Shown: one piece after another, positions 29,039 to 38,619 of the stretch
Layout of the letters: each line of letters starts with the position of its first letter
Numbering within the stretch: position 1 is the stretch's first letter
Origin: Chryseobacterium sp. E1
GTDB taxonomy: Bacteria; Bacteroidota; Bacteroidia; Flavobacteriales; Weeksellaceae
DNA: 64,000 nt
Direction: 5' to 3'
Assembly (NCBI GenBank): GCA_019203745.1
Contig: CP078104.1
Span: 4,030,001-4,094,000, forward strand
Notes under the pieces: model-generated
What the model was told of the DNA's origin: nothing
Databases searched by the model: none
The model's input: the letters and a program-made list of their open reading frames with translations, nothing else
Translations under genes and position numbers: made by a program

Positions 29039-29530
29039 ATGCAAAACCGTATTTCCTCATTTTTACCCATTATTGATTCCCAGTCTGAAATTCTGATTCT
29101 AGGCTCAATTCCCGGAGTGAAATCGTTGGAAAAGCAGCAATATTATGCCCATCCTCAGAACAAATTCTGGAAAATCATCTTTGAATTGCTTCACGAAGAA
29201 TTTACAGAAAACTACTCAGAACGAATCGGAATATTAAAAAAACACCATATTGCTCTGTGGGATGTCATTGATTCCTGCGAAAGAAAAGGAAGCCTGGATT
29301 CCGAGATCAGAAATGAAGAAGCTAATCAGGTTGCTGAATTATTGGAAGAACATCCTAATATCAAAGCTATATTCTGCAATGGTGGAAAGTCTTACAAAAA
29401 CCTTCAGAAACTGTTGGGGAAGAACTACAGATTACCCATCATTGCATTGCCTTCCACAAGCCCGCTTCATACCGTTTCCTTTGAAAAGAAGCTGGAAGAG
29501 TGGAAGAAAATACTGGAATTTTTGGTTTGA
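29039..29530 (+). CDS. DNA-deoxyinosine (hypoxanthine-DNA) glycosylase, UDG superfamily
   Basis: This intact 163-residue DNA repair enzyme belongs to the small uracil-DNA-glycosylase-superfamily group that removes deaminated adenine (hypoxanthine). The active-site motif region reads ILGSIPGVKSLEKQQYYAHP then QNKFWKII, and the second motif is LPSTSPLHT near residue 140. The length fits the family (about 160). The ATG at 29039 was chosen; a TTG 6 bases upstream lies in the minus-7 box TATATTTG (29028-29035). That box is so close that the transcript may be almost leaderless. Confidence 0.85.
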   Translation: MQNRISSFLPIIDSQSEILILGSIPGVKSLEKQQYYAHPQNKFWKIIFELLHEEFTENYSERIGILKKHHIALWDVIDSCERKGSLDSEIRNEEANQVAELLEEHPNIKAIFCNGGKSYKNLQKLLGKNYRLPIIALPSTSPLHTVSFEKKLEEWKKILEFLV

Positions 29531-29581
29531 GAGTGGGAGAGTTTGGGAATGAGAGGGTTTGAGAGTGAGAAGATAAAGCTA
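29531..29581. repeat. Degenerate GAGAGTGGGAGAGTTTGGG repeat
   Basis: Imperfect GAGAGTGGGAGAGTTTGGG and GAGAGGGTTTGAGAGTGAG units begin directly after the glycosylase stop. They are the reverse complement of the CTCTCAAACCCTCTC words flanking metQ. Confidence 0.55.
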
Positions 29582-29644
29582 GATTCCTACGGAATGACAA
29601 AGTGTGCGGATAAATAAAGCGCTCTGTTTGCATTCCGTAGGAAT
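29582..29644. repeat. Dispersed repeat family B, best-preserved copy
   Basis: GATTCCTACGGAATGACAAA and TTTGCATTCCGTAGGAAT are near-perfect inverted arms about 25 bases apart. Related copies are at 11464-11530, 20817-20882 and, degenerate, 10193-10257. Confidence 0.75.
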
Positions 29645-29688
29645 ATTGTATGTAATCTTAGTACAAATGATAAGAATTTAAAAATCAT

Positions 29689-30716
29689 TTACTTCCCAAG
29701 TATTCTCTCAATCCCTTCAAAAGTTCCAGCTGGTTTTTTGTTCTGTCCAGATTGTGTTCAGGGTGCATGATAGAATAGTAGGTGCTTCCATTAAGATAAT
29801 CGGTTAAAAACGAATCTCCTGAATATAAATGGCGACCTGTGCCGCATAATCAAGATTCTCAGATTCTTCAGAAGTCAATTTTTCCTGTAAATGAAATAAA
29901 AACCCTCTTTTACAACCTTATACATTTCAGGATTGAAATTGTTTTGGGCAGTTCCGTCATCTTCCTGTGTTGTATTGGTATAAGACTGAATCATGGTTCC
30001 AAAATCATACAGAATAGTAGAAATCATTAGGGTGTCCAGATCAATCACAGCTAACGGGTTGTGATTTTGATCAAAGAGAATATTACTGATTTTTACATCG
30101 GCATGAATAATTCTTTTAGGAATCTGGTTGTTTTTCTCCATTTCAATCCATCGGTCAGGTAAGGACAAAAGCTGATTAGTGATTTCTATTTCAGCCTTTG
30201 CGCTTTCTATTAAATGAGGCTCTGCATTTTTAGGAAGTCTTTATAATCAGCAACCCTCTTCTCAAAATTGAGGAAATTAGGAAGAGAATCCTCAATGGCA
30301 GATAGTTTTTCAGTATTTACAGTGTTTAGAAAATGACTGAAAGTTTTAGCTGCTTCAAAAGCCGTCTGTAAAGATGGAGCGGTAAGGAAAGTAATGCTGT
30401 TTTCCACAAAACTCAGCATACGCCATGGCTGACCATTTGAATCTTTCACCAGAATTTGACCGGTAAGAGAAGGAATAGGTTCTATAATTTCAAATTGATA
30501 ATTATTTGACCTGAGAACTTCATTAATCATTAAATGGTTATTAATGACCACTTCCGGCTGTTTAAAAACATGATTGTTGATTTTCTGCAGAATAAACTTT
30601 TTCCCCAGATCTTTATTCTCCAAAAGATAAGTTGTATTGATCAATCCATCAGTAATAGGAGTGAGTTCGTAATTATCAGTAGTGATAAATTCTGCAACAA
30701 TATCATTTAACTCCAT
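29689..30716 (-). CDS. APH-family sugar kinase (NahK-like)
   Basis: This kinase of the aminoglycoside-phosphotransferase fold is about 342 residues. It begins with the N-lobe LTPITDGLINTTYLLENKDL (starting near residue 17) and FILQKINNHVF. The catalytic loop is RIIHADVKISNILFD, with the HxDxxxxN pattern, and the metal Asp is in LAVIDLDTLM. Frame breaks are near 30230, near 29885 and near 29825; the C-terminus LELLKGLREYLGK ends at 29689. Relatives include N-acetylhexosamine 1-kinase. Its start overlaps the nucleotidyltransferase gene by 10 bases, and together with the GH109 gene upstream this suggests phosphorylation of released GalNAc at C1. Confidence 0.82.
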
Positions 30717-31619
30717 AAATCCTCCGGGTATCTGTTGTTTTGAATTTCTGTGGTGAGAAAATCTTTAATTTCCTTTTTATCATCGGCATAGGTAACCCCA
30801 TCCATTGGGAAGGAGAAGCTTTTACCTTTACTTTCACTTTGCCTTCATCCATCATTCTCTGCACAGCAGAAGGAATATAAAACTCCTGGTTGGGCAAAGG
30901 ATCAGATTCTATGAAATCATAAAAATAAGTTTCCAGGTCACAGAAAATATGAGGATGAAAAATAAAAAGTTCATTGAAGCCAATGTTTCCGGATCCAGCT
31001 TTATATGTACTCCGTTTTCAGTATAAATAATGGAATTATTGATTCTTTGAATAGAGGTTTGTTCTTCTACCCTGATCAGATCATTTTCGGAATCCAGTGT
31101 ACATATTCCTCTTGCTACAGCACCGTTGCCACTTAACGTTGTTTCCACCGGATAAGCAATCATCCCCAGCTGTGAAGCAGAAATAGGGTGATGGTCAATT
31201 TCATGAGCCGCCAGCTGATAAGCTTCTTTTCCGTAAAAATCATCCGCATTGATCATGACAAAAGGCTCCTGTATTGAATATTTGGCACAAAGAACAGCGT
31301 GAGCAGTTCCCCATGGTTTTTCACGATCCGGAAAATCAAAACCTTCCAAAGAAATAGGAATACTGTCCAGCTCCTGATACACCCAGCACAGTTCAAAGTT
31401 TTTAGTTTTTGAAATGCCGTTAAGTCTTTCAATATAACTTTCAGGAATCAGTTTGTTAACAATAATAACTACTTTTTGAAAACCGGCTTCCAGAGCATCA
31501 AAAATAGAATACTCAAGAATCGGCGAACCATTATCAAGTATTCCGTCTATTTGTTTAAGTCCTTTGTACCTGCTGCCTAACCCGCCTGCTAATATAAGTA
31601 ATGTTTTCCTAGAACTCAT
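30707..31619 (-). CDS. Sugar-phosphate nucleotidyltransferase
   Basis: This NTP-transferase enzyme is about 304 residues. The nucleotide-binding signature LAGGLGSRYKGLKQIDG is at residues ~11-27, and the Mg-binding Asp pair is in FVMINADDFYGKEAY. Conserved family stretches PWGTAHAVLCAK and GNGAVARGI are present. Frame breaks are near 30957 (after ETLASMNFLF) and near 30795 (after SQWMG). The C-terminus NRYPEDLWS then ends inside the start of the kinase gene. It starts inside the end of the GH109 gene (11-base overlap). The likely role is activating the sugar-1-phosphate made by the kinase. Confidence 0.85.
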
Positions 31620-33003
31620 CGGTCATTCCAAATACAGGTTTACGGGTTTTCCACTTACCGTTGGTGAAGTCAGGGATATCAACCACCTGTCCGCCTTTGG
31701 CAATAGACTCTTCACTCAATGGCGTAATCGAGTACCATAAGGCAAGATCATAAACATCCATCGGGAATTCTATATTTCTTTTAATACATTCAATAAACGT
31801 ATTCATCACAAAGAAATCCATTCCGCCGTGTCCTGCGCCTGCAGCTACGTTCTCAAATTTCTTCCACATCGGATGGTCGAATTCTTTCATCCATTTCTCC
31901 GTATTTTCCCAACGGTGGCTGTGGTTCATTGTTTTTTCAAAATAGATATGCCCCTGGTTGAAATCTCCCCATCCGAAGTCCTGCCACAATCCCTCCGTTC
32001 CCTGTACACGGAAGCCAAGATCATATGGTCTCTGTAAGCTGGTATCGTGCGTTAAAAGAATGGTTTCCCCGTTAGCACAGGCAATCTGTGTTGTAACAAT
32101 ATCTCCCTGGTTGAATTTTACCTTTGCACTCGGATGATTTTCACCACCTTTAGGATGTTCTGTAATATATTTATGAAGGCCTACAGATTTTGATGAGAAT
32201 GAAGAAAGCCTTGTTAAACGATTTCCTCGGTTGATGTCCATCATCATTGCCACAGGGCCTAATCCATGGGTAGGATAAAGCTCTCCATTACGTTTTACAT
32301 AATGTTCGGTTCTCCATTTCGCCTCACTGAATCCTTTTTCTCCAAATTCAGCCCCGGAATTATAAGGCGTTACCCGTCATTGAAAAGTACACCTCTCAGA
32401 TCATGCTGATAGCCACCTCTTCCGTGTACCAGTTCTCCGAACATCCCTTTACGTACCATATTCAGAATGGCCATGATATCTCTTCGGTAGCACACATTTT
32501 CCATCATGAAAATAGGAACTTTCGTCTCTTCATATACCTTCACAAATTCCAGCAATCCTGAAGTTTTATTGCTCCGGAAACTTCCATTCCGACGATCTTT
32601 TTAGCACGCATGGCTTCTACACCCTGAGTAAGATGCCATTCCCAAGGAGTAGCAATCACAACAGCGTCTATTGTTTTTAATTTTAAAAGATTTCGATAGT
32701 CATACTCTCCGTTGGAAAACTCCTGGGCTGCCGGTTTATTGTTGTCTTTTAAGATTTTTTGAGAAGCAGCAAGCATCCTTTTTCCGGATCTGCAAAAGCT
32801 ACGATCTCTACATCATTACGTTTTGCCAGTAATTTCACATGTTCCTGACCACGAAGACCAACACCGATAAAACCTACACGGACTTTCTTATCTGTTTTAA
32901 AATCATTGGAGTAGGCAAATAAAGAATTCGGTACAACCAATGCACCAAAGCTCGCCAAAGCTGCTGTTTTTATAAAGTTTCTGCGGGAAGTGCTATTGTC
33001 CAT
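31609..33003 (-). CDS. GH109 alpha-N-acetylgalactosaminidase (Gfo/Idh/MocA fold), exported
   Basis: This NAD-dependent glycoside hydrolase of family 109 is about 465 residues. It has an N-terminal Tat-like signal (TSRRNFIKTAALASFGALVV) and the dinucleotide fold VRVGFIGVGLRGQEHVKLLA. Next are ENVCYRRDIMAILNMVRKGM, GGYQHDLRGVLFN, MMDINRGNRLTRLSSF and AGAGHGGMDFFV. These stretches closely follow the founding enzyme from Elizabethkingia meningoseptica, which removes alpha-GalNAc such as the blood group A determinant. Frame breaks are near 32775, near 32560 and near 32370, with the piece down to 32253 readable in another frame. It is first of the three-gene GalNAc operon. Confidence 0.9.
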
Positions 33004-33220
33004 CTATTTTTTTCTAAATATATTAAAACTTTTGTAAATCCCGATGAAGTGATGGGAAATAGGATAATGAAGTAATAGAGGTGGTTTGTAAGAATTTGTG
33101 GGTTGTTGGGTTTTAAAGTTGAATGGTTTTGGAGTTGTTGATGTAGAGATTATTAATTTTCACTTTTTCCCTATTTTGATCATTTATTTTTTTAAAAATA
33201 TGTGTTGTCTGCATGAAAAT

Positions 33221-34754
33221 TTATTGATTGATCCAAGCTTTTCTTAATGCAGTTTGTTTTGAGTTAGGATTGGGAACAGGAGTTATTTTTCTGGTGGCCT
33301 CATCATAGTTGAAACCTGCTTTTTCAAGATATTCTTTTAAAGGAACGGGTTGGGTACCTTCGATATAATCTCTGAAAAATGTACGTATTTCAGGATAAGT
33401 CATTTTTGTAATCTCATCAAAAAGCTCATCATCATTAAAATATTTACCTTCTCCGTATTTTTTCATAAGCATCTGCATCAGGTCCTGAGTTCCCATTTTA
33501 CCGCCGGAAAGCTCTCTTAATCTTATGTCCAGACATAATCCGAGCAATGCACCTTTCATATAAAAATTCATATACTGGTCCTGTCTTTCCATAGATTTTT
33601 TACTCATTTCTGTAAAAGATAGAGTGTTGTCAAATGCTTTCATCTCTTTGACCTTTTCTTCCAGACTTTTTCAAAATCTTCCAGGCTGATCATTTTTTGT
33701 TTGACAGGCATATGAATGGTCGCATACTCCGTCATCCCTTCATATAACCAAAGGTGTTGAGACATGACAGGATTCAGGAAATCATAATGCTGAATTTCCT
33801 TTGAGTGAATGTTGAGCGGAGTCACAATATGAAAAAATTCATGGGAGGCCACCCGGTTTAAAGCATTGGGAAGAAACTTCATGCTTCCGGAACGGTACAG
33901 GCAGACTGTAGAGTGGGAATGCTCCAGCCCGTCTCCTAAATATCCACTTTCATTCGAAGATTCATAATAGATGAGGAAAGCATATTTATTGACTGGCAAG
34001 GTTCCTCCCAGATAAGCCTGCTGATACTTCAGAATATGCTCTATTTCACGGGCGATTGTTTTTGAATAATGCCGTTCTTTATGATTATAGAATGATACCA
34101 GTACCTCAGTATGGCCTATTTTCAGCCATGTTGTGTCGGGAACGCAATACAGAACCGGAGAGTCTACCAGCTGACGATAATCTTTCGCCCAGACTCTGTC
34201 TGTATTTTAATTTTTCTGTTGATAATCCAAAGCAGAAGAAGCATAAAAACCCTTGTTTTTTGTTATATTAATCTGATAGGGAAGATCTTTCATTTCTTCA
34301 AAATATCCTACCAGAGAATTATAATTGATGACAAAAACACTGTCCTTTTTAAACATGGTGCCCGGCGACTTGGCTTCGTGAGTATCATTTTCCAGAGAGT
34401 CCCATCCGTCAGCTACCTGATAGGATATTTTCTTTACACGTTTAAGATCGTGTACCAACCAGCTATTCTTATCCAGCCTTTCAACAGGTATTTTTTTCCG
34501 TTTTTATCAGTGGCAACGAAATTGGAAACGTATTTTCCGAAGTTCATCGCCTGATAAAATCCGGGAACCAGCTTGGGAATAATAAATTTTCCCTGCTTAA
34601 GATTATTTTCTGGCGGTGCAAAAGAAATCTTCACTTCATCGTTGGATACATGAAGAAGGTCTATCGTATAGTCGTAATTTTTATTTGATTTTTGGGCAAT
34701 AATTGCGCTTGGAAGTAGAACCAGTACGAAAAGTAACTTTATCAGGTTATCCAT
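33221..34754 (-). CDS. Exported M61-family (glycyl aminopeptidase-like) metallopeptidase
   Basis: This secreted peptidase is about 511 residues. Signal peptide MDNLIKLLFVLVLLPSAIIA precedes the M61 N-terminal domain (KISFAPPENNLKQGKFIIPK). The zinc site HEFFH lies in NRVASHEFFHIVTPLNIHSK, and the third-ligand region is LWLYEGMTEYATIH. The C-terminal helical part (GALLGLCLDIRLRELSGGKM) follows. The PDZ domain typical of M61 is not evident, and the protein ends with an extended basic tail (LRKAWINQ). Frame breaks are near 34480, near 34205 and near 33650. It is a single-gene unit and probably acts in the periplasm. Confidence 0.85.
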
Positions 34755-34801
34755 CTGCTTTTAGTTTTTACTAAAGTACAAAAATTGCCCAAGGTTAGGC
34801 T

Positions 34802-35492
34802 TTATTTTTCCATATAATATACCTCTTCATAAGGCTGAATCAATACCCATCCGTGTCCTGAAAACTTCATCTGGAATTCTTCACCGCTTCCTCTTCCGAT
34901 CAGACTTTTCAAAGAAACATTGGTTTTCAGCTCCGGACTCAGGTTTCCGGACCATGCAACAGTGGCATTAGGATCTGTAAAGACAGGAGTATCAGGAGTT
35001 ACAAGTAAGGTTAAAGGATCACCGTGAGTAGTAATGGCAATATGCCCCGTTCCGGAAAGCTTTACCTGGAAAAGACCTCCGGACATCATGCCTGCAATAC
35101 TTTTAAGCATCGTAATATCACTTTTTACGCTTTGCTCATGTGCCAGCACATCATTTCCGTTTACACATACAGATTCATTATTCAGATAAAGGATTCTGAC
35201 CTTTTTCCGGAGTCTGCCACATACAGCTTTCCTGTACCTTCAGCTTTCATCAGCTTGCTTCCTTCACCACTGATGGCTTTTTCAGAAGATTACCAAGACC
35301 GCCGGACATCATGCTCTGTCTTTCAAAATTGATATTTCCCACATAGCTTACCATACTTCCTTTTTTCGTCCATACAGCCTGATTGTTAAGGTTAATTTCC
35401 AGAAGATGCTTGGTTTCCAGCTCAAAATAATCTCTCTGCTGTGGATTCTCCTTCGTTTCATTGATAAATGCTTCAATTGAGTATTTGCTCAT
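34802..35492 (-). CDS. AIM24-family protein (DUF124/TIGR00266)
   Basis: This AIM24-family protein is about 230 residues. It begins MSKYSIEAFINETKENPQQR, then VWTKKGSMVSYVGNINFERQ. After breaks near 35277 and 35205 it resumes with HGDPLTLLVTPDTPVFTDPN and ends FSGHGWVLIQPYEEVYYMEK. The family forms trimeric beta-rich folds of unknown biochemical role; the name comes from a yeast mitochondrial protein. It lies next to an acidic unknown protein on the same strand with about 37 bases between, so the two may be an operon. Confidence 0.85.
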
Positions 35493-35528
35493 AATTATAA
35501 TTTTTAATTTGTTGTTTTTATAGTGTTA

Positions 35529-36221
35529 TTACTTGAGTTTGTCGAGTTTATACTCCCTTTTGTTACTTTTAGGATTCAGATCTACAAATTCATACGCTTC
35601 AAAATGGGCAAGCCTGGCTTTGAACATTTCAGTGGCCTTTTCTAGTGACCATGTTTTAGGATAATGGAAACCTTCAAATTCAGCATTGAAAATCTGCGCT
35701 TTGAAATCATGCGAAAACTCATCATCGCCTGAGTAGGTCAATGCTATTTTACCCGTCCATGTAATATCATACCGGTTATTATCTGTTTTTGAAAACCGGA
35801 TCTGATGTCCCGCACAACTGTCATGCCCCAGCAGATAGATATTGAAGGCAAGATCATCATCATCAGAATGTTGTTCAGACGGAAGGTCGTTGCTGAACAG
35901 ATCATTTTTAACAACGGTATCGAAGTCCAGTTTTTCATCAAGATTGTTAATTCTGATTCCTCTTTGTTCGCCCCAGTAGTTGGACGAGAGTGTACAGGCA
36001 TGGTAATTTTCCCATACGATTTTGGAGTCCCAGTCAGACAGATCTTCATCTTCTTCCTCACTGTTTTCATCGTCATCGGCGTAATAATTTTCAGTTTTTA
36101 AATGAAAATCAAACCAGATAAATCCATATTCATCAATCCGCCCGCTCCAGCTGAATGTTTCAATTTTGTGGCCGTTAGGATACGGATTATCAATAAAGTA
36201 TATTTTACTTATGGATTCCAT
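35529..36221 (-). CDS. Acidic protein of unknown function
   Basis: This is an intact 230-residue cytosolic protein. The start is the ATG at 36221 (MESISKIYFIDNPYPNGHKI), because the longer frame would begin with TTG. It has a strongly acidic stretch DDDENSEEEDEDLSDWDSK (residues ~50-70), a second acid patch HSDDDDLAF, and Trp/Tyr-rich segments such as IETFSWSGRIDEYGFIWFDF and RYDITWTGKIALTYSGDDEF. The two similar W-G-K/R-I segments hint at a duplicated beta-domain. No signal peptide or membrane segment is present. I do not recognise a family. Confidence 0.7.
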   Translation of the reverse strand: MESISKIYFIDNPYPNGHKIETFSWSGRIDEYGFIWFDFHLKTENYYADDDENSEEEDEDLSDWDSKIVWENYHACTLSSNYWGEQRGIRINNLDEKLDFDTVVKNDLFSNDLPSEQHSDDDDLAFNIYLLGHDSCAGHQIRFSKTDNNRYDITWTGKIALTYSGDDEFSHDFKAQIFNAEFEGFHYPKTWSLEKATEMFKARLAHFEAYEFVDLNPKSNKREYKLDKLK

Positions 36222-36309
36222 GTTGGATGATAATTTTTTCAAAAATACTATTTTTATGCTTTAAAATTCCCCGTAAAATCACGGTTTTACATTTGATTGT
36301 AAATAATAC

Positions 36310-36341
36310 TTGACAAAGGGGTGTTGAATGTCGTATATTTG
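36310..36341 (+). promoter_or_regulatory. Promoter of queA
   Basis: TTGACA begins at 36310 and TATATTTG lies at 36334-36341, 21 bases after the TTG. This is a textbook flavobacterial promoter, about 55 bases before the queA ATG. Confidence 0.8.
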
Positions 36342-36396
36342 CACTCCGAAAATTACACCTTGTAATTTCAATAATTTTTAAACCGTAATTTAAAAA

Positions 36397-37445
36397 ATGA
36401 AAACATCAGATTTTAATTTTGATCTTCCTGCGGAATTATTAGCAGAACACCCATCAGAGCACAGAGACGAAGCGAGATTAATGGTACTTGATAGAAAAAC
36501 ACAGACTATCGAGCACAAATTATTCAAAGATGTTGTGGATTATTTTGATGAAGAAGATTTGTTTATCTTCAACAATACTAAGGTTTTCCTGCACGTCTTT
36601 ACGGAAATAAAGAAAAAACAGGTGCTAAAATTGAAGTTTTCCTTTTAAGAGAGCTTGATAAAGAAACCAGAGTTTGGGACGTTTTGGTAGATCCTGCAAG
36701 AAAAATCAGAATTGGTAACAAATTATTCTTCACAGAAGATGAGTCTTTAGTAGCTGAAGTTATTGACAATACAACTTCAAGAGGTAGAACATTAAGATTC
36801 CTGTTCGATGGTTCTTATGAAGAATTCAGAACGAAATTAAAAGAATTGGGAGAAACTCCGCTTCCAAAATATATCAAAAGAGCTGTAGAGCCGGAAGATG
36901 CAGAAAGATATCAGACGATCTATGCAAAAGTAGAAGGAGCAGTTGCTGCCCCTACAGCAGGTCTTCACTTCTCTAAGCATCTGATGAAGAGATTAGAGAT
37001 CAAAGGGATCAATTTTGCTGAAGTTACCCTTCACGTAGGATTGGGAACTTTCAACCCTATTGAGGTGGAAGATCTTTCCAAGCACAAAATGGAATCTGAG
37101 GAGATCATCATTGATGAGAAAAACGCTGCGATCATCAACAAAGCAGTAGATGCCCACAGAAGAGTTTGTGCAGTAGGAACTACTACAATGAGAGCATTGG
37201 AAACTTCTGTCTCTTCAAACAAAAAAATCTCTGCTTTCAACGGATGGACTAATAAATTCATTTATCCGCCTCACGATTTCGGAGTAGCCAACTCAATGAT
37301 CACAAACTTCCACACGCCGAAGTCTACTTTGATCATGATGATTGCTGCATTTGCCGGAAGAGATTTCGTAATGCATGCTTATGAAGAAGCCGTAAAAGAA
37401 AAGTATAAATTCTACTCTTACGGTGACGCAATGTTAATTCTATAA
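36397..37445 (+). CDS. queA: tRNA preQ1(34) S-adenosylmethionine ribosyltransferase-isomerase
   Basis: QueA transfers and isomerises the ribosyl group of SAM onto preQ1 in tRNA, making epoxyqueuosine. Its 349 residues fit the family. It begins MKTSDFNFDLPAELLAEHPS and has DLFIFNNTKVF, then EGAVAAPTAGLHFSKHLM and VTLHVGLGTFNPIEVEDL. Further on are CAVGTTTMRALETS and ITNFHTPKSTLIMMIAAFAG. The frame breaks at the C-run near 36588 (after NNTKVF) and near 36640, and GAKIEVFLLRELDKETRVWD resumes between. As QueA is a conserved housekeeping enzyme, the breaks are probably sequencing errors. Confidence 0.95.
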
Positions 37446-37513
37446 AAGATAATAGGTAATAGGTTGCAGGTAATAGTATCTGCAACCTGCCACCTAAAAT
37501 CTGCAACCTTACA
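37446..37513. repeat. Degenerate TGCAACCTGCCACCT repeat between queA and rlmN
   Basis: GGTAATAGGTTGCAGGTAAT is followed by ATCTGCAACCTGCCACC and CTGCAACCTTACA. The GGTTGCAG/CTGCAACC words can pair into a stem. It fills the whole gap between queA and rlmN. Confidence 0.5.
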
Positions 37514-38548
37514 ATGAAAGACATCCGTACATTATCACTAGATCAGCTTAAAGACTACTTTGTATCTTTAGGAGAAAAGCCGTTTCGTGCGAAACAGGTC
37601 TATGACTGGCTATGGAGTAAAAACCTCCATTCGATCGATGAAATGACGAATCTTTCGAAAACCCTTCGTGAAAAAATTTCCGAAGAATATACCATTAATC
37701 CTGTTTCCGTAGATCTGCTTCAGAAAAGTACCGACGGAACCATCAAAAACGGAGTGAAACTTCACGACGGATTACTGGTGGAATCTGTTCTTATTCCAAC
37801 AGAAACAAGAACTACAGCCTGTGTGTCTTCACAGGTAGGCTGCTCATTGAACTGCGAATTCTGTGCTACCGCAAAACTGAAAAGGATGAGAAACCTTGAA
37901 GTAGCTGAGATTGTAGATCAGGTAGCGCTTATTGACAGCCAAAGCCGTATGTATTTTGACAGACCGCTGTCTAATATCGTATTCATGGGAATGGGAGAGC
38001 CGATGATGAACTACAAAAATGTAGTGGAAGCCATCAGAAAGATCACCCAGCCGGAAGGATTGGGAATGTCTCCAAGGAGAATTACCGTTTCTACATCCGG
38101 TATTCCTAAAATGATCAAAATGCTTGCTGATGATGAGTTGCGTGTGAAACTGGCACTATCCCTTCATTCTGCCATCGAATCCAAGCGTAATGAGATCATG
38201 CCTTTCTCTGACAAATTTCCATTGACAGATATTATGGAATCTCTTCAGTACTGGTATCAGAAGACCGGTTCCGTAATTACTTTTGAATACTGTGTATGGA
38301 AAGGAATCAATGATGGAGACGAGGATATTAAAGCTTTGATAAAATACTGCAAACAGGTACCTTCTAAAGTAAACCTTATTCAGTACAATCCGATTGGTGA
38401 CGGAAAATACGACCAGTGCAACAAACAGGCGGAAGAAAACTACATCCGTCAGCTTGAAAATGCAGGAATTACCGTAATGGTCAGAAGAAGCCGTGGAGGT
38501 GATATTGACGCTGCCTGTGGGCAGTTGGCCAACAAAACTGCGGATTAA
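37514..38548 (+). CDS. rlmN: Dual-specificity rRNA/tRNA adenine C2-methyltransferase RlmN
   Basis: RlmN is a radical-SAM enzyme that methylates C2 of A2503 in 23S rRNA and A37 in some tRNAs. The 344-residue frame is intact. The cluster-binding CxxxCxxC is in VGCSLNCEFCATAKLKRMRN, and TACVSSQVGC precedes it. Further motifs are NIVFMGMGEPMMNYKNV, RRITVSTSGIPKMI and KLALSLHSA. The methyl-carrying Cys region GGDIDAACGQL is at the C-terminus. It follows queA with 68 bases of repeat between, so both tRNA/rRNA modification genes may be co-transcribed. Confidence 0.96.
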   Translation: MKDIRTLSLDQLKDYFVSLGEKPFRAKQVYDWLWSKNLHSIDEMTNLSKTLREKISEEYTINPVSVDLLQKSTDGTIKNGVKLHDGLLVESVLIPTETRTTACVSSQVGCSLNCEFCATAKLKRMRNLEVAEIVDQVALIDSQSRMYFDRPLSNIVFMGMGEPMMNYKNVVEAIRKITQPEGLGMSPRRITVSTSGIPKMIKMLADDELRVKLALSLHSAIESKRNEIMPFSDKFPLTDIMESLQYWYQKTGSVITFEYCVWKGINDGDEDIKALIKYCKQVPSKVNLIQYNPIGDGKYDQCNKQAEENYIRQLENAGITVMVRRSRGGDIDAACGQLANKTAD

Positions 38549-38595
38549 AATTTCTAAAAAACCTTAAATTTCCGTTAAAGCATCTCTTAAAGTCC

Positions 38596-38603
38596 TACCT
38601 TTG
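38596..38603 (+). promoter_or_regulatory. Minus-7 box TACCTTTG ahead of the desaturase
   Basis: A full TAnnTTTG match lies 16 bases before the start codon of the sterol desaturase gene. There is no clear TTG at the minus-33 position, so the assignment is tentative. Confidence 0.45.
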
Positions 38604-38619
38604 CACAAATTATTTAGTG

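Noticed and set aside
34056..34554. Plus-strand open frames inside the M61 peptidase
   Set aside because: They are antisense to clear M61 sequence and show no recognisable domain.
37446..37513. CRISPR-like array
   Set aside because: Repeats are short, imperfect and without spacers of constant length; no cas genes occur in the window.
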